A stretch of DNA of 64,000 nt from Mytilus californianus (GCF_021869535.1 NW_026262593.1:53060318-53124317), one strand, 5' to 3'. Shown: positions 35,258 to 46,460, counted from the stretch's first letter. Translations and numbers: made by a program. Notes: generated by a model not told the origin, from the letters alone.

Positions 35258-36233
35258 TATTATTATTTAGTGAACAATGCACCGTGATATCAATAAACTA
35301 CACAACACAAATTAGTTGATTGAGAGCTGCTTTATGTCTATTAAGTGCATCGTTCACTTCAGAAAAGGAACGATTGAATTGGCGAGATATTTTTAGTAGA
35401 ATTGGAATAGAGTTACAGGTTACCAAAATAAACAAATCGAAGAAAGAATGACATGTTGGCCAAGAAAAGGCGAAAATACCAACAGTCAACAAGATTCTAC
35501 GCACCAAATTAAAAGAGTTTTTAGTACCTGCAACTGTTATCGACACCTGTTGCATTATTTAAAAAATGGTATGAAAAGTATTTTAGCAGTAATGTACCAT
35601 AGCAGATTGATATCTTTAGTAAAGCACTAATACCTTACCGAAGTAAAAACAAATCGTTGAATACAAATTCTCTTTATTATACAAAGTGTTCATTTCAAAC
35701 ACAGACAAACCAGTGCAGTCATAACCGACAGAAAAAAAAACTGACATACTTCGGAAAGAAGGTGGAGAGTTTTTATTCCGACTACACAAATTGTAATCGG
35801 AAATGTCAAGCACGTGTTTGGTTTCTTGAATCTGAAAGTAAAAACAAAGTATTATAAATCTATCAAATAATTCCTTCATATCTTCACAAGATATTAAAAT
35901 CATTTTTGGAATGTGTCTCAGATATTTACTTTAGGCTTCACATGTGGATGAAATATATCTTGTGGTAAGGCCTTGTCTCATATATAATATCACAACTGAT
36001 ATTTCTGATCGAAATCATGGTATACATTTATCAGTAAAAGTACTGTAATTTTTAAAGGATTGAAGATTTTAGGGATCAGCTAAATGTTTCTAAATATGTC
36101 TCTTACACAACATCATTTACTAAATAGATAATTAATACCATGTAGAGAAAGTTGTCTTTAAATATGGACAATTTCTCGACCTGATTTATTATCCTTCAAG
36201 CACAAAAACGTTATTAGAAAGGCAATAAAACAA

Positions 36234-36332
36234 CTATTGTTTGTGGTATCGAGTGTCCAGTTCTATAAGAAGATTGATGGACATGTCATGTACTGAATGT
36301 AAATACATGACTTGGGCATATTTGTTGCATTT
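36234..36332 (-). pseudogene. Exon-like frame, unit copy 4, acceptor lost
   Basis: Same 99-bp frame, peptide with YAQVMYLHSVHDMSINLLIE and LDTRYHKQ before TAG. The acceptor reads AATTACAA where the others have ACAG, so splicing here would fail. An AATAAA lies at 35,673-35,678 (minus). Confidence 0.3.
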
Positions 36333-36446
36333 TTGTAATTAGAAAACAAATGAAACGATGAAATATTTGGTAAAGTAACCAAAGCAATTTAATAGTTGAC
36401 ATTTATTACTAATAAACATTTTTAAAAACGCAGTATTCACAGGTTA

Positions 36447-36699
36447 AGGTGCCTCAGTTGCCGAGTGGTCTAGGTAGTTCAACTACTGTATCACTAGCCT
36501 GTCATCGCTGAGGTTTTGAGTTCGAATCCCGCACGTGACAGGCGAACTCGACATTTATTTTAACTGACTTGGACTATCAGTTCTCATGAAGAATGTCTCT
36601 GGCATTCCGGCTTCCTCCACCAATAAAAATTGACTGCCTCGAAATAGACGATATTGCTCAAAGTGGCGTTAAACACCAACTACTAATTTATCAATCACC
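36447..36699 (+). repeat. SINE-A in copy 4
   Basis: Head GTGCCTCAGTTGCCGAGTGG, B-box GAGTTCGAATCCCGC at about 36,519, body CATTCCGGCTTCCTCCACCA, tail ending TTATCAATCACC. Confidence 0.9.
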
Positions 36700-37305
36700 T
36701 TTTTGTCCCTCTTTAAAATGTAAGATCTAGGGGGATAGCTAACTTATTAAATTCAATAAGAAAACAAAATTTTGAATGAAAATTACTTAACTGATTAAAA
36801 AACATAATTTGCGTTGACAACACCAGTCTCTGTATTTATTCCAATAGCTATCAACAAATTGTTTCAATGAAAATGACCTGCGTTTTTATGATAAAATGCC
36901 AAATAAAATCTCCGGAGTACATGTACTTGACAGTATATTATAGAATCTATTTCCAATGAAATGCACTATTATAGAAGTAAATGAAACCAAACTGAAACAA
37001 TACAAAAATCATATAGTGATGGAAAAAAAAAATTGCATGTACAACAACTCAAATTGATGTGGTGTCAATGCAAATGACATGTATTTTATTAATACGATGT
37101 CATTCCACATCTAGTGCGTTCGAACACTAACAGTATATTATACCATCGATGTTTAACGACATACCATAACTGGTGCTGTTTTAACGGCCTTGCAAACAAC
37201 ATGAATCAGTGAAATGATGTTTTTCAAATAAAATATTTGGACAGAAAAAAATTGCAAATGTCATTTAAGATTTACGAAAAAAAATTGTTATCTCCTGGTC
37301 ATGAA

Positions 37306-37800
37306 GGGGGCTTCGGTGGGCGAGTTCAGAGTATTATATCTGCTATATCAATAGCCTGTATGTTGTGAGTATGAACCCTACACGCAGCAAGTGCGTTTAA
37401 CTCCAATCTTAATGGACTAAGGTTGTCAATTTTCTTGCCGAACGTCGGTGTATCTCTCTGGGCACTCCCGTGCCCTGATCTATATAAACTGTCTGTCGGA
37501 TTATAGACAATAGTGCTGAAAATGGCGTTAAATACCGTATAGCGGGGTTTTTTCTCTCGGGAGTAAAATTTCGCGATTTCGCAGTTAAAAAGTTGTAAAA
37601 ATTGACAAACAAGTGTCTATTGTAATGGTTAAATGATTGTTTTACCTGTATGACGTCTTGTTTATTGATTGCATTTTGACACAGTTAATCAATAGAATAT
37701 CGGTACTTCATTTTTGCGATTTTCCTTTACCCGCCAAAATACGCAAAAATAAACACCCCGCGAAAATAGCCCGCTATACGGTACTTACAATAAATCAATC
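37306..37800 (+). repeat. Second SINE-A in copy 4, split by a MITE
   Basis: Head GGGGGCTTCGGTGGGCGAGT, body to GGCGTTAAATA at 37,534, then the MITE, then the SINE end TTACAATAAATCAATCATC. The related SINE at 39,391-39,645 is uninterrupted at the same site. Confidence 0.88.
37535..37781. mobile_element. MITE, 247 bp, nested in the SINE, TA duplication
   Basis: Inverted ends CCGTATAGCGGGGTTTTTTC and GAAAATAGCCCGCTATACGG, flanked by TA at 37,533-37,534 and 37,782-37,783. The empty site is visible in 39,391-39,645 (GTTAAATACCAACAATAAAT). No coding capacity. Confidence 0.93.
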
Positions 37801-38282
37801 ATCCTAGACATGAATTGGACATCATGTTAAATTTTCAGAAGGAATCAATTTTCATCTTTCAAAAATTTTGATATGAAAAAATTGATTTAAAAGATGTAAT
37901 CGTCAAACAATTGGACAACCGATTACAATGGTATTCCGGCATTAAAGAGAACAACATGTCACTGTGATTTTGATATGAAGAAACAGCAAATAAAAAACAC
38001 TAATATTTTTTTAATTGTTAGTCTATTTTTGTACGCGTAGCGACTTTTATAATAGTTCACACACAATAGATTTTCATTTCCATCATGTGCACATGAACTA
38101 ATGCTAATTTATTCTTATGAACGCAAACAGTAAGTTAAAATTTGTTTTTTAATAAACCAATGGTTGAAGTGGGTTTCTGTATGTTTGGGTCAAGTTAACA
38201 ACTTATTACTCTAAATCTTGTCATTGGTTCTCCTTCACGCGTAACAAATTTATTAGAAATGCAATTAAACCATTAATGTTTG

Positions 38283-38361
38283 TGTCCAGTTCTATAAGAA
38301 GATTGATGAACATGTCTTGTACTGAATGTTAATACATGACTTTGGCATATGTGTTGCATTT
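38283..38361 (-). pseudogene. Exon-like frame, internal duplicate 4b
   Basis: A strong acceptor is retained (TTTTCTGATTACAG before AAATGCAACACATATGCC), but a TAA replaces the leucine codon after VMY and a deletion removes the TCGATACTAC end. Clearly non-coding now. Confidence 0.35.
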
Positions 38362-38475
38362 CTGTAATCAGAAAACAAAAGAAACGATGAAAATTTTGGT
38401 AAAGTAGCCAAAGCAATTTATTGATTAACATTTATTACTAATACACATTTTAAAAACTTAGTATACACAGGTCAA

Positions 38476-38715
38476 GGGGCCTCGGTGGACGAGTGGTCTA
38501 GGTAGTTCAACTACTGTATCACTAGCCTCTCAATACTGATGTTGTGCAAGAGCGCTCGACTCCAATCTTAATTGACCTGGACTGTTAGGTCGCATGCCGA
38601 AGATCGATTATTTTCTCTGGCACTCCGGTTTCCTCCACCAGTAAAAACTGACCGCTACGAAATAGACGATATTGTTAAAAGTGGCGTTAAAAACCGAAAA
38701 AAATTATCAATCAGT
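38476..38715 (+). repeat. SINE-A in internal duplicate 4b
   Basis: Head GGGGCCTCGGTGGACGAGTG, degraded B-box (GTTGTGCAAGAGCGCTCGAC), body CACTCCGGTTTCCTCCACCA, end AAATTATCAATCAGTCACC. Duplicate of 36,447-36,699. Confidence 0.9.
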
Positions 38716-38879
38716 CACCTTCTTGTCCTCTTTAAAATGTAGGGCCTAGGGGGATAGCTCACTTATCAAATTCAACAAGAAAACAATTTTTTTGATATGC
38801 AAATTACTTTACCGATTACAAAACATAATTTGCGTTAACAACATCAATATCTGTATTTATTCCAATAGCTATGGACGAA

Positions 38880-39050
38880 TGGTGGATTTGGCTATTTCTA
38901 GGTCCTTTTCGGTCATATAGCTCTCCAACTATTTCGGTTCTCATACATCCTTGGCTTTCAAATATTCGGATTTGAGCGTTGCTGATGAAGGTAAATCCAG
39001 AAAAAGGCTTCGGACGCTTGAAATTTATAACGTGTTGTTTTCATTTTTTT
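38880..39050 (+). repeat. Insertion in copy 4b carrying a hammerhead-like motif
   Basis: Sequence from TGGTGGATTTGGCTATTTC to about GTTGTTTTCATTTTTTTTCA is absent at the equivalent place in copy 4 (36,855) and in copies 1-3. It resembles a widespread bivalve repeat with CTCATACATCCTTGGCTTTC. It holds the hammerhead-like core described separately. Confidence 0.75.
38974..39019 (+). ncRNA. Hammerhead-ribozyme-like motif
   Basis: CTGATGA at 38,982-38,988, then A, stem II GG...CC, then GAAA at 39,000-39,003, then AAGGCTT with UC at the expected cleavage site (C39,011). Stem I pairs GAGCGTT (38,974-38,980) with GACGCTT (39,013-39,019) including two G-U wobbles. Stem II is only two pairs and one G-G mismatch lies next to the core, so activity would be weak at best. 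Core order and stem I pairing are seen; function is inferred. Confidence 0.5.
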
Positions 39051-39390
39051 TCAGCAAAAATTAACTGCGTTTATATAATCGAACGCCATACAAAATATCC
39101 GGAGTACATGTACTTTGACAGTCTATTATGTGAACAACACATCGAATTGATATGGTTTCAATGCAAATGACATGTATTGTAATAATATGATGTCATTCCA
39201 CATCTAGGGCGTTCGACCTTTTTAGCAGTATACTATACAATCCATTTCGAAAGTTTTACCATAACTGTAACTAACTTCACTGCCTTGCAAAAAATATGAA
39301 TCAATAAAATGATGTTTTTCAAATCAAATATATAGGACAGGAAAATGTCATTTAATATTTATGAATAAAATCTTGGTCTCCTAGCTATGA

Positions 39391-39645
39391 AAGTGGCTTC
39401 GGAGGCCGAGTGGTTGGAGAAGTCTATCTTTTGTATCAATAGTCTGAACATTGTGAATTCAACCCTGCATGTGACAAGTGCGTTCGACTCCAATCTAAAT
39501 TGGCTAAGATTGTCAATTTTCTTGCCAAACGTAGGTGGTTCTCACTCTGGGCACTCTTTTGCCCTCAAGAAGTATAAACTGACGGCAGCGATATAGACAA
39601 TAGTGCTGAAAATGGCGTTAAATACCAACAATAAATCAATCATCA
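39391..39645 (+). repeat. Second SINE-A in internal duplicate 4b
   Basis: Head GTGGCTTCGGAGGCCGAGTG, body, end AATACCAACAATAAATCAAT. It serves as the empty site for the MITE at 37,535-37,781. Confidence 0.88.
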
Positions 39646-40261
39646 TAGGCATGAATCAGAAAGCATTGAAAAAAGGAATCAATTTTCATTTTTTTTTTAA
39701 TTTTATTGTGAAAATATTAATCTAAAAAAATGTAATCGTCACACTATGTGACAATCGATTATAAGGAAATACCGGTATTACAGAGAACATGTCACTGTGA
39801 TTTTAATATGAAGTACAGCAAATAAAAGCATTGCCATGTTTTATCTTTTTGTTTATTCGTGTTCGCGTAGTCACTTTTGTCATAGTTCATACTTTTTTTT
39901 TCCATCATTAACTTCATACTAATTTCTTTCTAAGAATGCAAACAATCTGTCCAAATTTGTTTTTTAATATGCAGACACCTACGGATTTGTATTAGGTCGC
40001 GCAGAATTGTTTGATTCTAAAGTGAAACTCATACGACAGAGGGATGCATAAATACGCAGCCACGTACTATCGGCATACAGACGTTAATCTTCTTGTAGGG
40101 AAAAAGTCAGGATATATGCTCGTGATATAACCCGTATATCAACTCTTTGAGGGTTCCGTATGTTTAGTTGCAAGGCAGACGATTTTTAACCAGTGCAAAA
40201 GAGAAGTGAAGAAACCAAAAAGATGTTCAAACTCATAAGTTGATGACTAACTGAATGGGAG

Positions 40262-40495
40262 TCGAAAAATACCAAAGGGACATTCAAACTCAAAGTCAAA
40301 ATAAACTGACAACGCCAATTGCTAAAAAAGAAAACGACAAACAGACAAACAACAGTACAAAAAAACAGTACACAAAACACAACATAGAAAACTAAAGACT
40401 GAGCAACACGAACCACACAAAAAACCGGGGATGATCTCAGTTGCCCCAGAGGAGTAAGCAGATCCTGCTTCACAAGTGGCACCCGTCGTGTTGGG
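40262..40495 (-). repeat. R2 copy in copy 4
   Basis: AAATACCAAAGGGACATTC through AGCAGATCCTGCTTCACAAG and CACCCGTCGTGTT, with flanking continuation matching 29,430-29,580. Confidence 0.85.
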
Positions 40496-40803
40496 TAGAA
40501 ACGAAAAACGACCAGACAGACAACAGTATACAAAATAAGACATTGAAAATTAAAGAATAAGCAACAGCAGTCTTGCCAAAAACCGATGTGACATCAGATG
40601 ATGCGAAAGGATAAGGTCGTGTTCTTCATGTAAGTAAACACTCTGAGATAAGTCTTATTCTGTGATATCACATACGAAGAAAACAGGACAGGGTTATAGC
40701 TACAATTATAACATATCCGTCGTCACCTGTGAAATAAATCATCCTTAACGGGATATACCGTTTTTTTCCAGTGGCAGTCAAATTTTTACTCCACTATTCG
40801 TAC

Positions 40804-40905
40804 AAAAAAGGAGATGTGGTATGATTGCTAATGAGACAACTATCCACCAAAGTTCAAATGAAGTGGATGTAAGCAATTACAGTGTAAAGCAACCGTACAG
40901 CCTTC
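40804..40905 (-). repeat. Dispersed repeat R1, minus-strand fragment
   Basis: GGAGATGTGGTATGATTGCT, CAACTATCCACCAAAGTTC and ACCGTACAGCCTTCAA are the reverse complement of the R1 3' end seen at 51,520-51,635. Confidence 0.8.
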
Positions 40906-41094
40906 AAAATACATATCTGGGGTCTGTTGGTAAACTTGTCGTTTGTACTCACGAGTCGTTAAAATAAGTCATACCGGAACTTGTCTACTGACCCGAAGGT
41001 GAGTAAACTTTATGAATAAGGCCCTAATAGTTAACATTGGAAAATAGATGACAAGGTACGAAGTGAGATTCTTTTATCTATAAAGGTCTAGACG

Positions 41095-41280
41095 GGGTTA
41101 ATAGAATAGAGAAGAATGGACAAAAAGGGAAGAAAAAGGGCAAAAAAATAAAGAAAAGAGAAAAATAAAGAATAGAGAATAATGGGATGCTAAACTATAA
41201 AGAATAGAGAATAATTATGTGCTAAGATATAAAGAAAAAAGAAAAATGGACTAAAACATCAAAAAGTACAGAAATGAAGG
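41095..41280. repeat. Purine-rich low-complexity tract
   Basis: Loose repeats of AATAGAGAAGAATGGAC, AAAGAAAAGAG and similar on the plus strand; no gene. Confidence 0.7.
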
Positions 41281-41379
41281 ATCCCACTTCCCCTCCACAT
41301 CCTCCTCTATGTATATTATCAGTGACCGCTGTTGGTAGTAAACTTGCAGTTGATATTAGATAGTAAACAAATGTTATTT

Positions 41380-41515
41380 CTAGTATATTTATGTAAATCT
41401 TTATTTCTAGTATATATTTGTAAATCTGTATGCCTAGTATATTTATGTAAATCTTTATTTGTACATGTAGTATATATTTGTAAATCTTTATGCCTAGTAT
41501 ATTTATGTAAATCTA
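41380..41515. repeat. AT-rich minisatellite, about 29-bp period
   Basis: Five imperfect units of TAGTATATTTATGTAAATC with TTTATTTC or TTTATGCC spacers. Frames of about 95 codons on both strands are repeat products. Confidence 0.85.
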
Positions 41516-41680
41516 ACACAGATAACACGAAAAGAATAGAAATGAAAACAAAACAAGACACAAAAAATAAGGGGTTTTGGATAATAGGGGGAGAGCAAAT
41601 CAAATTGTCTTGTCTAACAAACTACTATTAATAAATTATTTGAAATGAAAGTCATGGCTAGGGAATCAATTTTTGAAATA

Positions 41681-41738
41681 CATTGTTTGAGTTGTCTTCT
41701 CTAAGAGGACGATATTGTTATTATATCGGATAGCTGCC
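41681..41738 (+). pseudogene. Possible LINE RT relic in copy 4
   Basis: CLSCLL, stop, then EDDIVIISDSC in one frame, the counterpart of 14,643 and 30,507. Interrupted on its right by the MITE at 41,748. Confidence 0.28.
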
Positions 41739-41747
41739 AAGGATAAA

Positions 41748-42078
41748 CTATTTTCATATTACCGACTGTTGACTCCGGATTATATAATTTGTCGACTGGT
41801 TACCTTGGACATCATGGTACTCGGTCAAGTAAGAGCAGCCAAAATAAGTAAAATCAAACATATAATCGGTGTAATTTGAGGGGAAAGTTTACTGTTTTCC
41901 GATGATTTTGTAGTGAAAAAAAAATATTAACCAGGTAATTTTCCCCCAAAATTGTACCGATTGAAAGCTTGGTTTTACTTCTTTAGCTTGCTCTTACCTG
42001 ACTTGGTACCATGATGTCCAAGGTAACCAGTCAACAAATTATATAATCCGGAGTCAAAAGTCGGTAATATGAAAATAG
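41748..42078. mobile_element. MITE, about 331 bp, with 73-bp inverted repeats
   Basis: Ends CTATTTTCATATTACCGACT and AGTCGGTAATATGAAAATAG. The arms run inward to GGACATCATGGTAC and GTACCATGATGTCC. The core includes AGTTTACTGTTTTCCGATGA. A truncated relative lies at 43,330-43,470. No coding capacity; target duplication not clear. Confidence 0.92.
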
Positions 42079-43300
42079 TCTATTGCAAACCCAGAAAACG
42101 TATTAAGTGAATGAAGTAAAAGTAAATACAGACAAGACTACACTGATGAACATGCTAAAAACATATCAAACAGAAATTTAAAATGACTTCCAATTTGATT
42201 TGATGACATGACACTTGAATTTGTCTCAAAATACAAATGCCGCGGCCTACAATTTTGTATCGTCAGCTTGTAAATGTGTTTTCTTTTCTCCTATTATATA
42301 AAAGTAATAGATTTGACTCACTACTCATTGTCAATGATTCAAAATTGTCTAACATTATTTAGGAAAGTGACTCGAAACCGCGTATTTGATGACTGTCTGA
42401 CTAATTTGTATTTGTAAACTAAGTCTTATATTTATATGTTCATTGGTGTTGCACTATAATAATAATTCTTTTTTAAAGTGAGCGAATCTTTTCAAATAAT
42501 ACAGTGAGTCCTGAAGACAAGCCCTTGTAATTAAGGAAAATTGTCATTTTATCTAATATAATTTTTCCAAATCTTCTCGTATGTTTAACACTTCATCTAG
42601 TAATTCTTTCAACGTAATGAAATTGAAAATACTTTTATTTTTTAATCTGATTACAAATGACTTAAATTTTAGTTTGTAATTCTCAAAAGCTAAATCGAAT
42701 CATACAAAGATGTTCTTGGAAAGATCACATAATTATGTAAACATGATTATTTAATTTGTATGAACGCAAACTATTGCGTTGAGAAATCAGTACACTTGCG
42801 AGAACATTGATGATATCCTTGTATCATTTGATGCAAGTCTGGTTAAACAAAAGGGTAGCTACATGTCCACAATATAGCCTGAATATGAACATTCAAATTA
42901 TCTACTTATCAATTGGGGGCAAAGAGTACATTGTTTGTAAGAGGAGGTAAATACCTTTTACCAGGGAAAATGCTGTATAATTATGTTTAAAGTTTATTAT
43001 TTTTACTGACCTTAACGATTGTATCCAGGTACAAAGTGGACATCGTGCTATTCAAATAAGTTCATAAATACACGTTTGACAAAGTTTCAACTACCTTACA
43101 ATAGTCTGTCCAAGAGACCCTTGTTTGTAGATACTCAACCACTTCCAACATAATATTATAGTGTTCCCGTGAAACTGCTTTTACTTAGGATTGATTGGCA
43201 GTTTGAGATGTGCAAATAATCAGACATATCCACTATTGTAGTGATGCATTACACCTCTTTCATAGCAGACTTTTCTTTAATATAGGATTTTTTTTATCAC

Positions 43301-43470
43301 TGAAACAAGTAAAGCCGAGTTTACAGTCGTTATGATTTGGGGGAAAAGTTAACTGTTTTCCGATGATGATGTCGTGTACCGACTTTTGACTCCGGAGTAT
43401 ACGATTTTTCGACAGAATATCTACTATGTGGTAGGACGTTCGGGTACTCGGTCTAGTAAGAGCAACATAA
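43301..43470. mobile_element. Truncated, rearranged relative of the 41.7 kb MITE
   Basis: GGGGGAAAAGTTAACTGTTT with TCCGATGATGATG, then CCGACTTTTGACTCCGGAGT and GTACTCGGTCTAGTAAGAGC: MITE parts in altered order. Confidence 0.7.
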
Positions 43471-43507
43471 AGAACAAATTAACTGTTTACAATGCGAATG
43501 AATTTCT

Positions 43508-43720
43508 AGGCGACTGTCATACAAGTGAAAGGTTTAGATATACAACCAGGTTTAATCCACCATTTTCTATATAAGGAAATGTCTGTACCAAGTCAGGAAT
43601 ATGACAGTTGTTTTCCATTCGTTTGATGTGTTTGAGCTTTTGATTTTGCCATTTGATAAATGACTTTCCGTTTTGAATTTTCCTTGGAGTTCGGTATTTT
43701 TGTTATTTTACTTTTTAATC
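43508..43720 (+). repeat. Dispersed repeat R3, copy 3
   Basis: CGACTGTCATACAAGTGAAA through TTCCTTGGAGTTCGGTATTT; same family as 7,799-8,012. Confidence 0.88.
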
Positions 43721-44844
43721 TTCGATGTTCGTGAAATTCTTCATATAAGAATGAACATAGTGCAACATTTCATGTCTTTGAATTACTCCAAAACAAATTA
43801 CACGATTAAATGCCAGTTACTTCCGGTTTAAATTAAGGTTAAATGATTTCGGCAAAAAGAAATATAAACCCTTTAACTTATGTTGCATTGCAAATCTTTG
43901 GCTCAAGATTAATCAATTTAAAAATTAAACAAATTACATTGAATATAAATCTGTTTTAACTGAATTTTTAGTTTTTTAACAAAGCTTTTGTTACTGTGTA
44001 GATTCGGCTAACTAAACAAGATCAACAACACGGTTTCAAATTTGCATTCTTAATAGCATACAGAATTTTATTATCTCGAATGATTTAAATCTTCCGATCT
44101 AAAAAAGAATATTAAACAAAATAATAAATCAAAGTTAAAGCTTAACTTAAGTTAACCAGAATTATACAGTCCCTATCTGTAATCGAGATCTCCAAGTCAC
44201 GTGATCAATTATGATATGGATGTTGAACCGTTTTCAGTCCCCATATTTCACCTTATTTGATGAGAAAATCTATTGTTGCGGATTACAAAATATCTGTGAT
44301 GTTATCCGTTCAAGATTGGTTACAAAAAAAGGCAAACAAAAATATATTTTTCTTTTTAATTTTGGAAGTAACAAATAAGTTAGCTTAATTGTTGATATTT
44401 AACGCCCCAGCAGTGAAAAAAAGTCGATGTTTGGGTAAATATCATACACCTCGAAACACATTGTATAAGTCAAAATGTTTATGACAACATTTGTTACTAG
44501 TGGTACAAGAGCTGGTTACCCTTCCGGATAACCTGATTCAAAGGGGTTCGTCTTGATTTAAGTTTTTTGTGTTATATTTTGTGATTTTTAATTTTTCGAT
44601 GTCTGCATTTACCTTTTTTCTACGTTTTAATGGTCTTGCTTCTCCTTTGTTGTGACAAATGTACTGGCGATATTTGTCATGATTGTTCACATTGAGACAC
44701 TATTAGCTGAATATAATAGAAAAACAAAGGATATGGAGTATCCGTCCATGACACAAAATCAGTACATGCACAGCAAAAAAACACACAAAAAGCAAAGGAA
44801 TAGCGCTTTTATTGCTGTTCATCATCTCAAAGTCACACTGAGGC
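43721..44844. other. AT-rich, no gene recognised
   Basis: Near 44,720-44,815 there is one copy of the repeat with TCCGTCCATGACACAAAATC and AGCAAAGGAATAGCGCTTT, which recurs twice at 50,958-51,236. The remainder shows no supported frame. Confidence 0.45.
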
Positions 44845-45597
44845 TTTCAAACTTGAACGTAATTGATAAGAAAATTGATTTAAAACATCTTAACGACGCA
44901 TATTGAAACGATAATTTTATTTATTTTAAAATCAATAAAACCATTAAAATCCATAACAAAGCGTATGACGAATTGATAAAAAACTTCATGTTGTATATTC
45001 AAAACGAAATAAAGGTTAAAAAAGTAACATGGTGGCCTTCGGCTGTTTTCTGCTGATTGGTCGGGCTGTTGTCTCTTTAAAACATTCCCCGTTTCTATTC
45101 TCAATTTTATAGATACTTTATAAAGATTGTAATGTCTTAAAATTGTGCAAGATACCGACATCTAAGCAAGTTACCAAAGTTCATAAACTCGGCCGCAGGA
45201 CTTCGGGGAAGTCCGGAAAGCCGAATGTCTTTCTCCGGAAGTTGACAAGATACTGTGAACATCTGCTTTTTTTTTAACTGGCAGTGGAACTGTTGGTCCT
45301 TCCAGAGCTCCTGAGTTCGCACCCGGTCTATTTTTTCTATGATTTTATTTGTGAACTGCTGTTGGTTTGTTAGTCCGTTTTTGTTTGGCAGTGGTATTAT
45401 ATTTTGTTCTTTGTTTTCTGGTGTTTGATTTTTGAATTCCCTTAGTTTGTATTGTCACCGCTTTAAATTGTATACTGCAAAAACTATACAAAATATTTGT
45501 TCTTCAATAAAATAAATAAGATTATTGTGATTGTTTCAATATGCGTCGTTAAGATGTTTTAAAATCAATCTTCTTATCAATTACGTTCACAAACTTG
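44845..45597. mobile_element. Non-autonomous inverted-repeat element, about 750 bp
   Basis: Left arm 44,845-44,922 and right arm 45,511-45,597 are inverted, about 80 bp, for example CATCTTAACGACGCATATTG against CAATATGCGTCGTTAAGATG. The interior carries dispersed phrases (GGTCGGGCTGTTGTCTCTTT) also seen near 5,790, so other repeats have been acquired. No transposase frame; superfamily not assigned. Confidence 0.8.
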
Positions 45598-46119
45598 GTT
45601 AGGGACCTTAATGTAATCAGCTAAATGTGTTTCATTGTGAACAATGATGAATTTCTCCAGTACAGTTAGATCATTAAACTTGCGCAGAAATTTTAGTCAA
45701 ATGTCACTTCAATTTAAATTTTTAATTAATTGAAAACCACAACAATTACACAACATGCAAAACTTTTACAACTGAATAAACATTCTTTAAATTTTGATTT
45801 TTGGAACAGAACATTAATGATTCATCTTTCAAATCAACAATTTTCAAATGAAAATTTAATTTGTACAAATCAAATTTAACCGATTATCCATGATTTGTAC
45901 GAAAAGAACAGAAAATAAGATTACGTTAAAAATTGTAATGATTTGCTGCAATCAATACAGCGAAAAAGGATTGACATTAGTTTCAAAATACAAATCCTGT
46001 AGTTTAAATTGAATTGCGGATAACTTACCACATTTTAAAACGAAATCGGCGAAACGACCTCGATGTAGAGTACTATTAGTACAGAGATGAACAAATATGT
46101 TCTATCAATGCATGTTTAA
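45598..46119. other. AT-rich, no gene recognised
   Basis: No supported frame or tandem structure. Confidence 0.4.
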
Positions 46120-46460
46120 CACGGTCGACGTAAAGCCATTGGTACATAAGAACATTGGACAACTCTCCATCCAAGTTACAATTTATAAAAGTAAACCATT
46201 ATAGGTCAAGGTACGGCCTTCAACACGGAGCATTGGCTCACACCGAACTGCAAGCTATAAAGGGCCCCAAAACATTACTAGTGTAAAACCATTCAAACGG
46301 AAAAACCAACGGTCTAATCTATATAAAAACGAGAAACGAGAAACACGTATGAACTACATAAACAGACAACAACTACTGTAATCAGATTCTTGACTTAGGA
46401 CAAGTGCAAACATTTGCAGCGGGATTAAACGTTTTAATGGTACCAAACCTTCTCCATTTT
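46120..46460 (-). repeat. Dispersed repeat R4, minus-strand copy
   Basis: CAACTCTCCATCCAAGTTAC, TTTATAAAAGTAAACCATTA and GGGCCCCAAAAC match, inverted, 6,880-7,215. Confidence 0.85.

Larger units (their letters stand above)
33538..43300. repeat. Long tandem unit, copy 4
   Basis: Anchor ATCGGTCAACATGTAAATCG. Blocks: TATAGTGTTCACGGTGATGC (33,929), terminal-exon block (35,673-36,332), CACATCTAGTGCGTTCGAAC (37,106), GAGTCCTGAAGACAAGCCC (42,506) and final AGACTTTTCTTTAATATAGG (43,268), after which similarity ends. It contains an internal second copy of about 1.4 kb (38,270-39,645 repeats 36,234-37,530). Confidence 0.86.

Noticed and set aside
41319..41631. Repeat proteins on both strands (HKYTRHKDLQIYT, LVYLCKSLF)
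   Set aside because: Products of the 29-bp AT-rich minisatellite.
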